NCBI RefSeq assembly: GCF_002257585.1
Contig: NZ_CP022743.1
Location: 682,001-746,000 of the forward strand
Origin: Mucilaginibacter xinganensis
GTDB taxonomy: Bacteria > Bacteroidota > Bacteroidia > Sphingobacteriales > Sphingobacteriaceae
Direction: 5' to 3'
Length of the DNA: 64,000 bases
Shown in pieces: positions 53,888 through 61,150 of the stretch (position 1 is the first letter of the stretch; every line of letters begins with the position of its first letter). The translations under genes and the position numbers were made by a program. The notes under the pieces are model-generated. The model was given only the letters and a program-made list of their open reading frames with translations. It was not told the DNA's origin and did not search any database.

Positions 53888-54856
53888 ATGCTTTTAAATT
53901 GTAAGCGTATGTTGGCAATAAAAACATTATCTCATAATAATAACTCAATCGTTTTCAGGCGTTCCGTACGTTTAATGGGTAACCAGTTTGAAATCAGTGT
54001 GGTTGGCGATAATCCGTCGTGGGCCGAAAATCGGTTTAATGATGCGATAGCCGAAATTATGCGGGTTGAAAAGCTGTTAAGCGCTTTTGGCGACGATAGC
54101 TGTATTAATGAGATAAACCGCAATGCCGGGGTTAAGCCGGTAAAAGCAAACGCGGAAATTTTCAGGCTGATTGACCGCTCGCTGCAAATCTCGGCGCTTA
54201 CCCACGGCGCTTTCGACATTACTTATTATGCCGCTGACAGAGAAGAAGCAAAATCAGATGCAGGTCAAATTAACGCGGGTGTTAAAACCTCAGTTAATAA
54301 AGTGAACTACAAGAGTGTTGAACTAAATGCAACGGCTCAAACTGTTTTTTTACAAGAAACCGGGATGCGGTTGAGCTTTGCATCGAACAGCAAGGGCTAC
54401 GCTGCCGACAGGGCTAAATACATTTTGCAGTTACACGGTGTTAGCAGCGGCGTTATTAATGCCGGTGGCGATTTACTTACCTGGGGAAACCAGCCTGACA
54501 ACGAGCCCTGGACGATAGCAACAGCTGATCCTTCACAGGAAACACAACCTTTTGCAAATGTAACTATCAGCAATATGGCTGTGGCGACATCGGTAAATGC
54601 CGAAAAGTATGCAGTTGTAATCAACAAAAAGCTTTCAAATACTTTCAATGCTAAAAAGGGTTTCCCTGTTAGTAAAATAAAAAGCGTAAGCATTTTAAGT
54701 ACCACAGCCGAACTGGCCGATGCAATGGCTACACCTGTTTTGGCAATTGGCATTAATGCCGGTTTATATCTTATCAATCAACTAAACCAAATGGCTGCCG
54801 TGATTATTGATGACCTTAACCGTGTTTATACTTCAAAAAATATAACCATCAATTGA
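53888..54856 (+). CDS. apbE: ApbE-like FAD:protein FMN transferase
   Basis: A 322-residue ApbE-family protein. The family transfers FMN from FAD onto a Thr/Ser of target flavoproteins using Mg. Kept segments are LMGNQFEISVVG, LLSAFGDDSCINEINRNAG, THGAFDITY, SNSKGYAADRA, GVINAGGDLLTWG and AELADAMATPVLAIG. The usual H-I-x-D-P-x-T-G segment reads NTFNAKKGFPV, so its His and Asp are missing. No signal peptide or lipobox is clear; starts at 53888 or 53909 are both possible. No FMN-target or NQR/RNF genes are nearby. Confidence 0.85.
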   Translation: MLLNCKRMLAIKTLSHNNNSIVFRRSVRLMGNQFEISVVGDNPSWAENRFNDAIAEIMRVEKLLSAFGDDSCINEINRNAGVKPVKANAEIFRLIDRSLQISALTHGAFDITYYAADREEAKSDAGQINAGVKTSVNKVNYKSVELNATAQTVFLQETGMRLSFASNSKGYAADRAKYILQLHGVSSGVINAGGDLLTWGNQPDNEPWTIATADPSQETQPFANVTISNMAVATSVNAEKYAVVINKKLSNTFNAKKGFPVSKIKSVSILSTTAELADAMATPVLAIGINAGLYLINQLNQMAAVIIDDLNRVYTSKNITIN

Positions 54857-55089
54857 TTTTTTATTCTTTAATTTAATTTGAATAAATAAAAGCTTAATTT
54901 AGCTCGTGCAGGTGTACATTTAACACCTTTAATACTATTGAAATAAACCTCAATTATATAAATTCCGATCAGTTTAGATTTCGCAGTGCATAATGCCATT
55001 TTTTGGTGGCCTAAGGGACATTAATAGTTAAATGGTTAAGTTTAATTGAATACCTATTTGAAAAGAATTTTAACATTTTCTCCTCTTCA

Positions 55090-55434
55090 ATGATAAAGCG
55101 GTTTGCGTATATTGTCCTGTTATTGTTATTTGCGCCCCGTTTATCGTCTGCTAAAATAAAAAATAGCTATTTTGATTTTGTTTGTAATAAATTGGAGATA
55201 AGTTTGTCTCTGAATAAAGCTACAATAACAGATACTACTACTACAAAACAAAGAAAACAGGAGCTGGAAGATAAAAAGAAAATCAAAGAAGTAGCAAAAG
55301 CTAAAAAGCAGCCCAAACCGGAAAAAATTGAACCGGGCGACGACCCTGCAAAATCAAAAGTAAAGCCGAAACGGGTAAGGAGGCCTGAAGGCTTGGAAAG
55401 ACCGCCGGAAATACCCCGCAGAAATGGCAATTAA
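55090..55434 (+). CDS. small Lys/Pro-rich secreted protein, unknown
   Basis: A 114-residue product. MIKRFAYIVLLLLFAPRLSS is a plausible signal peptide. The mature part is dominated by Lys, Glu and Pro, with a KQRKQELEDKKKIKEVAKAK helix-forming run and a Pro-rich C-terminus ending RPPEIPRRNGN. No family is recognised. It lies 25 nt upstream of the beta-barrel gene and two-component system on the same strand, so it may be part of that unit. A basic, extended protein like this could bind peptidoglycan or nucleic acid; that is speculation. Confidence 0.6.
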   Translation: MIKRFAYIVLLLLFAPRLSSAKIKNSYFDFVCNKLEISLSLNKATITDTTTTKQRKQELEDKKKIKEVAKAKKQPKPEKIEPGDDPAKSKVKPKRVRRPEGLERPPEIPRRNGN

Positions 55435-55459
55435 ACTCAACCTACACACTAACTTATAA

Positions 55460-56344
55460 ATGAAATACTACTTTGTATTACTTCTGCTTGTAACCGGTAC
55501 TGCCTTAAATGCGGCGGCGCTTAAGCCGTTAATTTACAAAGGGGGCAAACACCTTACTACCAGGGATACAGATACGGTAATCAGGAAGCGATCTGTTTCT
55601 ATAGGGGTGAATTACGGCAGCGACGCTTTGTTTTTTGGACGCACTGGCCCTATAAAATACCCGTTTATGAGTACCGATTTTGTGTACAATGCCAAATCAG
55701 GTTTTTTCGTTTACGGTTCGGCAGTAAAGGTATTGGGTTATAATCCGCTGGTTGATGAACTTGATCTGGGTACCGGATTTTTCTACAAGTACAGTAAAAA
55801 TGTTTCAGGTACCATAAGTTATTCAAGATTCCTGTTTGCTAAAGCCGCTGCGGACATAATTAAATCGGCGTCATCAAATGATATCAATTTTAAAAATAGT
55901 TTCGACTGGAAAATAGCAAAATCAAGTGTCACTGCCGATTACCTCTTTGGTAAATCAAGCGACTTTTTTTTAACGATTAACACTTCAAAATATATTGAAA
56001 CCAGTTGGAGTGTTTTTGACGATAAAGATTACCTCTCGTTCAATCCAACCATAAGTGCCATTTTCGGCACACAAAACTTTGTTCAAAAATTCTCGAGAGA
56101 TCATCCTAACCGTTTTCTATTATATGATGTATCCGAGCCGTTAGAAGGATCGCCGGAAAAGCCGTATAACAACGGGCGTTTCAATGCCCTAAATTACAGC
56201 GTGAAGCTGCCCATTGCATACAACAGGCCGCACTATACATTAGAGGCTTCCTGGAAATATTCAATCCCCGTAAATGTGGAAGGCGAATTAAAGAACCGGC
56301 ACGAGGTTTTTTTTAACCTCACATTTTATTACCTATTTTTTTAA
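55460..56344 (+). CDS. predicted outer-membrane beta-barrel protein, unknown
   Basis: A 294-residue protein with a signal peptide (MKYYFVLLLLVTGTALNAAA). The rest is alternating amphipathic strands (SVSIGVNYGSDALFFGR, GSAVKVLGYN, FYKYSKNVSGTISYSRFLF) ending in the aromatic FNLTFYYLFF, the layout of an outer-membrane barrel. No named family is recognised. Its stop is 6 nt before the response-regulator start, a strong sign of one operon, so the sensor pair may respond to or control this protein. Confidence 0.72.
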   Translation: MKYYFVLLLLVTGTALNAAALKPLIYKGGKHLTTRDTDTVIRKRSVSIGVNYGSDALFFGRTGPIKYPFMSTDFVYNAKSGFFVYGSAVKVLGYNPLVDELDLGTGFFYKYSKNVSGTISYSRFLFAKAAADIIKSASSNDINFKNSFDWKIAKSSVTADYLFGKSSDFFLTINTSKYIETSWSVFDDKDYLSFNPTISAIFGTQNFVQKFSRDHPNRFLLYDVSEPLEGSPEKPYNNGRFNALNYSVKLPIAYNRPHYTLEASWKYSIPVNVEGELKNRHEVFFNLTFYYLFF

Positions 56345-56350
56345 ACAAGT

Positions 56351-57034
56351 ATGAATGTTCTGATAATTGAAGACGAAAAGGCCCTTGCAAATGAATTGGA
56401 GATCTTTCTGACCAATTATAATTACATCTGCGAGGTGTGCTTTGACGGAAGATCCGGTTCTGAAAAAATTGGGGTTAATCTTTATGATTTTATTTTGATT
56501 GACCTGGGTTTACCTGACTACGACGGCCTGGATTTGCTTAAAGAAGCAAAGAAAAGTAACCCGGAAGCTATCTGTATTATACTAACCGCAAGGGCCGAAG
56601 TTTTTGACCGGATCAAGGGGCTTGATCTGGGCGCTGATGACTACCTACCCAAACCATTTTCTTTATTAGAACTCCACAGCCGCATGCAGGCCATAACCCG
56701 CAGACGCTTTGGGCTAAACCAAAACCTGGTTGACCTGGGCGGCTTTGTGATTAATTTAACTGACCGTATTATTTCTTACCATGCTGCCGAGGTAAATACA
56801 ATAACAAAAAAGGAATTCGACCTTATTGCGTATTTAATTTTGCACAAAAATCGTACGCTTACACGTTCGCAGCTTAGCGAGCATATCTGGGGCAGTATTA
56901 TAAACGATGATTACGACTCTAACTATATTGACGCGCACATTAAAAATATCCGAAAAAAATTAAATGCCTTTGCATCGCCCGATTGGCTTGAAACTGTGCG
57001 CGGGCTGGGTTATAAAATAAAAATAAGCAGTTGA
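56351..57034 (+). CDS. OmpR-family response regulator
   Basis: A 227-residue regulator. The receiver domain has IIEDE (residues 5-9), the phospho-acceptor Asp51 in LIDLGLPDYDG, Thr79 and Lys101 in DDYLPKPF. The C-terminal winged-helix domain (about residues 128-226) has TKKEFDLIAYLILHKNRTLTRS, split around LIL, and the final VRGLGYKIKI. It binds DNA, probably as a dimer on direct repeats. It follows the beta-barrel gene by 6 nt and precedes its histidine kinase by 119 nt. Confidence 0.95.
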   Translation: MNVLIIEDEKALANELEIFLTNYNYICEVCFDGRSGSEKIGVNLYDFILIDLGLPDYDGLDLLKEAKKSNPEAICIILTARAEVFDRIKGLDLGADDYLPKPFSLLELHSRMQAITRRRFGLNQNLVDLGGFVINLTDRIISYHAAEVNTITKKEFDLIAYLILHKNRTLTRSQLSEHIWGSIINDDYDSNYIDAHIKNIRKKLNAFASPDWLETVRGLGYKIKISS

Positions 57035-57153
57035 TAAGGAACAGAGCCAGGAATCGAGATAAAAGAGTCAGTGATTTTAAACTGATATTTAGCAGATCAT
57101 GCATCTTGAATCCTTACAGCTTGTTCCAGACTTGTTACATCTTGCACCGGTAA

Positions 57154-58491
57154 ATGAAGCTACAAACTAAACTTACGCTTTTTAATACCATATCAAAACT
57201 GGTTATTGTAACTATTTTTGTGCTGCTTTTACCTGCCCTGATCAAAAATATTAACCAAACATATACAGACAGCAAGCTTCGAAAGCAAAAGGACAAGCTA
57301 CTGAAGATAGTTGAGAATCAGGGCATAAAAACCTACATCCAGAATGGCGAGAGCGATGCCAGCTATTACACCCCGCTTAAGGAAGATTACGTTAGTTTGG
57401 ATGTAGATTCGTTACCGGGCTATATTGATACTATAAAAAACGAAAAGAGGATACTACAGGGCGACACTATTGAATACCGCATCCTGAGCCATAATTTCAG
57501 AGCCGACAATAAGAAATACCTGCTTGAAATTGCTATTAGTGTTGATGCCATTAAAGAAACTACCCGGCCATTGCAAAGCCTTGCTTTCAGGGTTTTGGTG
57601 GCCATGATATTATTGACCATATTGGCCGACCAGGTTTATTCAAATTATGTGCTCAGGCCGCTTGGCTTAATTATTAAAACAAAGCTGGTAGGGCATAAAT
57701 TTCCAAATTTTGGCTCCTTTAAAGAGGTAAAAACAACCACTTCCGATTTTCAATATCTGGATATAAGTATCCATAAAATGATAGAAACCATTGAAAGCAC
57801 TTTCCAGAAGGAGCGTGAATTTATTTCGAATGCTTCGCATGAACTGATGACGCCGATCTCTATCCTGCAATCAAAAATTGAGAACATGTTTGAGCGCGAG
57901 GATATTGTTGATGAGCTTAAGACGCGGCTGCTGGAAATGCAAAAAATACTTAACCGTTTAAAAAGCATCACCAAAACACTGTTATTGATCTCTCAAATTG
58001 AAAATGAACAGTTTTTGAAGGAAGATAAAATTTCGCTGGCTGTATTACTTCAGGACGTTTATGACGAAATCTCTATAAGGTTGCAGGATAAAAATATCAG
58101 CTACGAAGCAGATATACCGGCCGACTGGTCCCTGGTTAACGTAAATAAATTTCTGTTATTTAACCTGTTATTTAACCTCATTAACAATGCGATAAAGTAT
58201 AATAAGACAAATGGGGGAATAAAAGTAATTGCCGCCCGTGAAAACAATGCTTTTACGGTGAGTGTTGTTGATACGGGAATTGGTATAAGTCCGGAAGACA
58301 TTCCTTATATTTTTAACAGGTTTAAAAAATTCCGGCAGTCGCTCCAGCAAGACAGTTTCGGTCTTGGCCTGCCCATTGTTAAATCAATTGCAGGGTTCCA
58401 TCATATTCGGATAGAAGTGCAGTCTGAAAAGGGCATAGGGACTACATTTAAGCTGATTTTTGCGCCTGATGCCATAACATTCACGCCTTAA
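57154..58491 (+). CDS. sensor histidine kinase
   Basis: A 445-residue membrane kinase. Transmembrane helix 1 is at about residues 12-32 and helix 2 at about 145-165, enclosing a small periplasmic sensor of some 110 residues rich in charged residues. No clear HAMP domain is seen. The phospho-acceptor His229 is in SNASHELMTPIS, the N box is NLINNAIKYNKTNGG, and the G boxes are VVDTGIGISPED and GLGLPIVKSI. The cognate partner is the regulator directly upstream. The stimulus is unknown; an envelope signal is likely given the linked outer-membrane barrel. Confidence 0.95.
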   Translation: MKLQTKLTLFNTISKLVIVTIFVLLLPALIKNINQTYTDSKLRKQKDKLLKIVENQGIKTYIQNGESDASYYTPLKEDYVSLDVDSLPGYIDTIKNEKRILQGDTIEYRILSHNFRADNKKYLLEIAISVDAIKETTRPLQSLAFRVLVAMILLTILADQVYSNYVLRPLGLIIKTKLVGHKFPNFGSFKEVKTTTSDFQYLDISIHKMIETIESTFQKEREFISNASHELMTPISILQSKIENMFEREDIVDELKTRLLEMQKILNRLKSITKTLLLISQIENEQFLKEDKISLAVLLQDVYDEISIRLQDKNISYEADIPADWSLVNVNKFLLFNLLFNLINNAIKYNKTNGGIKVIAARENNAFTVSVVDTGIGISPEDIPYIFNRFKKFRQSLQQDSFGLGLPIVKSIAGFHHIRIEVQSEKGIGTTFKLIFAPDAITFTP

Positions 58492-58649
58492 AATAAAATT
58501 AAAACCGGTCAATTAGGAATTTGATTTTCTTATAAATAATTTTGATTAGCTGATTAAACCATTGCCTGTTTTTAAGTCTAAATAAAGAACAATTTATTTT
58601 AGAAGAGCGAGATACTTAAAACAAGAAAATTCTGTTAATAAATTAAAAT

Positions 58650-59492
58650 ATGAAAAGCTTATATAAATATGCATCCGGTTTGTTTTTAACAGGGATGCTT
58701 TCTGTGGTTGTGGTTGCTTCGGCAAGCGCACAACGTGGTGCAACCCACGGGGGTGGAGGCGGTGTAAGGATGAGCGGCGGGGGAGGCGGAGGCTTTCGCA
58801 GCAGTGGTTTTGGTATATCACGCCCGGCAACCGGTTTAAACGATCGTGGCAGTATGTTAAGCACACGAAGCAATAATGCTGCTGTTGTGGGCTACAGGGG
58901 CCGTACCGGCAATTACCTGGGTGGCTCAACGGGTTACCACGGCGGGGCATTTTACCGTACAGGGTTAGGCTATTACGGGTACCCCCATCTTGGCTTTTAC
59001 TTGGGTGTTTTGCCTTTTGGTTACTATCCTTTTTATTGGGGCTCATCGCTTTATTACTATTATGGCGGCGTATTTTACAGCCCGTATGATAACGGTGGTT
59101 ACCAGGTTACTGAACCACCGGTTGGTGCGGGTGTTCCAAGCCTGCCGGATGATGCCCAGCCTATAAAAATTGATGGCGTGCAGTATTATGAGCTTGACGG
59201 GGTTTACTACAAAGAAAGTGCTGATGATAAAGGCAAAAAGATATATGTAGTAGCAGGCAAAGATGGTGTTTTAAATACCGGTGATGAAGTTACCGATCCT
59301 AATGCAGCAGTTACCGCACCGCAGGTTGGCGACGTAGTGAATCAATTGCCTGATGACTGCCGTAAAGTAACCTTGAACGGGAAGAAATATTACGTGTCTC
59401 CTAACAATATTTATTACGAAAAAGTGACAGGCCCTGATGGTAATACTGCTTACCGCATAGCCAGCCTGCCAAATGACGATAAAGGCATCTAA
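58650..59492 (+). CDS. DUF6515-family Gly/Tyr-rich secreted protein, copy B
   Basis: A 280-residue protein with a signal peptide (about residues 1-27, ending SASA-Q). A Gly-rich stretch (HGGGGGVRMSGGGGGGFRSS) leads to the GVLPFGYYPFYWG hydrophobic hairpin. Two YY-x-L-x-G-V-Y-Y/VSP-x-N-I-YY units follow, with the shared phrases VTEPPVGA, VAGKDG-x-LNT and NQLPDDCRKV. It is clearly paralogous to 40040-41065 but has a shorter N-terminal low-complexity part. DUF6515 function is unknown. It ends in a terminator at 59520-59546. Confidence 0.8.
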   Translation: MKSLYKYASGLFLTGMLSVVVVASASAQRGATHGGGGGVRMSGGGGGGFRSSGFGISRPATGLNDRGSMLSTRSNNAAVVGYRGRTGNYLGGSTGYHGGAFYRTGLGYYGYPHLGFYLGVLPFGYYPFYWGSSLYYYYGGVFYSPYDNGGYQVTEPPVGAGVPSLPDDAQPIKIDGVQYYELDGVYYKESADDKGKKIYVVAGKDGVLNTGDEVTDPNAAVTAPQVGDVVNQLPDDCRKVTLNGKKYYVSPNNIYYEKVTGPDGNTAYRIASLPNDDKGI

Positions 59493-59519
59493 TTGCTTGT
59501 TAAAATATTATTATAATCG

Positions 59520-59546
59520 AAAGGCCCTGTTAAACGGGGCCTTTTT
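59520..59546 (+). terminator. intrinsic terminator
   Basis: AAAGGCCC (59520-59527) pairs with GGGCCTTT (59537-59544) around loop TGTTAAACG and runs into T5, 28 nt after the DUF6515 stop. Confidence 0.8.
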
Positions 59547-59739
59547 ATTTATTTTTGTTTATTAAAACTGTAGCAAATATCGGGCGTGTTATGCTTAATT
59601 TCCTAATGCATAATGCTATTTTGATTAAAAATATTTCTCAATTGTGATAAAAATATATCCTGGAGAAATAAATGTATAATTTAGCTCACTTTCTCTTTTT
59701 GGCATTTGCTTTGTAAAACGCCATGTATATATTTAAACC

Positions 59740-60420
59740 ATGAAAACTTTAAAAACTAAATTAGCTACTTATAGTATAGCTTTAGCAATGGCCGGCATGT
59801 TAGGCGCGGGCTGTAATTCATTAACAAAAACTCAAAAAGGCGCAGCTATAGGAGCCGGCGGCGGCGGTGTTGTAGGTGCGCTTATTGGTAAGGCGGCGGG
59901 AAATACCGCATTAGGCGCTATAATTGGTGGTGCCGTAGGCGGTACTGCCGGAGCGCTTATCGGTCATAAAATGGATAAACAAGCTGCTGAAATTAAACAA
60001 ACCGTTCCTGGAGCAACCGTTACCAGGGCAGGTGAAGGGATCATTGTAAATTTCAGTTCCGGAATTTTGTTTGATACAGACAAAGCAGACGTTAAGGCTG
60101 TTGCACAAACTAACCTTCAAAAACTGGCCGCTTCTTTACAAAACAATCCTGAAACAAATATCCTGATTGTTGGACATACAGATAATACCGGTACAGCAGC
60201 TCATAATATGGACCTGTCTATCAGAAGAGCGGAAGCTGTAAAATCAGTGATCACGGCTGATAACATTAATGGTTCACGATTAACTGTACAGGGTAAAGGC
60301 GAAACTGAGCCTATCGGCGATAACAATACAGTTGACGGACGTGCACAGAACCGTCGTGTAGAAATTGTGATTGTTGCCAATGATCAAATGAAAACCCAGG
60401 CTAAAACAACCGGTCAATAA
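59740..60420 (+). CDS. OmpA-family lipoprotein with glycine zipper
   Basis: A 226-residue lipoprotein. The lipobox LGAGC (Cys25) follows a hydrophobic signal. A glycine-zipper segment (GAAIGAGGGGVVGALIGKAAG and GAIIGGAVGGTAGALIGH, residues about 34-75) may insert in the membrane. The C-terminal OmpA domain (about residues 95-215) has GILFDTDKADV, VGHTDNTG, SIRRAEAV and RAQNRRVEIVI, which bind peptidoglycan diaminopimelate. It anchors the outer membrane to the cell wall, or is a stress lipoprotein. The 247-nt upstream region (59493-59739) holds the terminator and a TGCATAATGC motif but no gene. Confidence 0.93.
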   Translation: MKTLKTKLATYSIALAMAGMLGAGCNSLTKTQKGAAIGAGGGGVVGALIGKAAGNTALGAIIGGAVGGTAGALIGHKMDKQAAEIKQTVPGATVTRAGEGIIVNFSSGILFDTDKADVKAVAQTNLQKLAASLQNNPETNILIVGHTDNTGTAAHNMDLSIRRAEAVKSVITADNINGSRLTVQGKGETEPIGDNNTVDGRAQNRRVEIVIVANDQMKTQAKTTGQ

Positions 60421-60449
60421 TCCGGGAATATAAAAGATTCAATAGTAAC

Positions 60450-60475
60450 AAGCCCTGCCCTTACCGGCGGGGTTT
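60450..60475 (+). terminator. intrinsic terminator
   Basis: AAGCCCTGCC (60450-60459) pairs with GGCGGGGTTT (60466-60475), with two G-T type pairs, followed by T-rich sequence, 30 nt after the OmpA lipoprotein stop. Confidence 0.65.
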
Positions 60476-60506
60476 GTTATTTTGCAAAAGCCCGGATCGT
60501 TTCGGA

Positions 60507-60539
60507 TTTGTTCAATATGATTTATAATTTTTATCTTTA
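60507..60539 (+). promoter_or_regulatory. putative promoter of HMA-domain protein gene
   Basis: The -33 TTTG at 60507-60510 and the -7-like TATCTTTA at 60532-60539 (7 of 8 to TAnnTTTG) are spaced by 21 bp, giving a leader of about 7 nt before the ATG at 60553. Confidence 0.45.
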
Positions 60540-60552
60540 GTTTTTGATCGAT

Positions 60553-61053
60553 ATGAAAACTCTGAAAATATTTATCATCCTGCTGGTACTTACCACAGGA
60601 ATTGCCAAAGCTCAATTTACCAAAGCTGAGCTGCAGGTGAGCGGCCTTACCTGCGCCTTATGCGCCAAAGCTGCCGAAAAGTCGTTGAAATCACTTCCTT
60701 TTATCGGTGAGATAAAAACCGACCTGATCCGCAATACTTACCTGCTAACCTTTAAGCCCGGCGAGCAGGTAAACTTTGACCAGATCAGTAAAAAGGTACG
60801 GGATGCAGGGTTTTTTGTGAATAACCTTAAAGCCACCTTTAACTTTGCCGGCATTCAGGTTGCCGACAATCATTTTAGCTATGGTGGCGACACCTTTCAG
60901 TTGATGAATGCAGGCAAATCGCCCGAAGGCGAAACTGCTTTAACTATTATAGATAAAGGTTTCGCACCAAAATCAGTATCAAAAAAATACCTCGGCCAGC
61001 TTGCTGATACCCCTGCTTCCGGTTCGGGAAGGGTTTACCATGTGGCGATATAG
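60553..61053 (+). CDS. secreted heavy-metal-associated (HMA) domain protein
   Basis: About 166 residues from the ATG at 60553 (a TTG three codons earlier is in frame). Signal peptide MKTLKIFIILLVLTTGIAKA is followed by an HMA fold (residues about 23-90) with the metal motif GLTCALCAKAAEKSL, where the classic MxCxxC reads LTCALC (Cys34 and Cys37). The remaining 75 residues have no recognised motif. It could bind copper or another soft metal in the periplasm, or be an HMA-fold protein without transport. No P-type ATPase or copper genes are adjacent. Confidence 0.78.
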   Translation: MKTLKIFIILLVLTTGIAKAQFTKAELQVSGLTCALCAKAAEKSLKSLPFIGEIKTDLIRNTYLLTFKPGEQVNFDQISKKVRDAGFFVNNLKATFNFAGIQVADNHFSYGGDTFQLMNAGKSPEGETALTIIDKGFAPKSVSKKYLGQLADTPASGSGRVYHVAI

Positions 61054-61100
61054 CTGTTATAATTTGTTGAGTTTGCTGTTTCGGCACGGTCGGCATTAAA

Positions 61101-61138
61101 AAAAAAGCCATGCATCAATAACGATTCATGACTTTTTT
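61101..61138. terminator. bidirectional terminator between HMA gene and M16 peptidase gene
   Basis: AAAAAAGCCATG (61101-61112) pairs with CATGACTTTTTT (61127-61138) with one mismatch. It has A/T runs on both sides and lies between convergent genes. Confidence 0.7.
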
Positions 61139-61150
61139 GGTTGCTTTGGC

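Noticed and set aside
58594..59046. 150-codon minus-strand frame over the DUF6515 gene
   Set aside because: Antisense of Gly-rich codons (Pro/His-rich product); the plus frame has signal peptide and paralogue.
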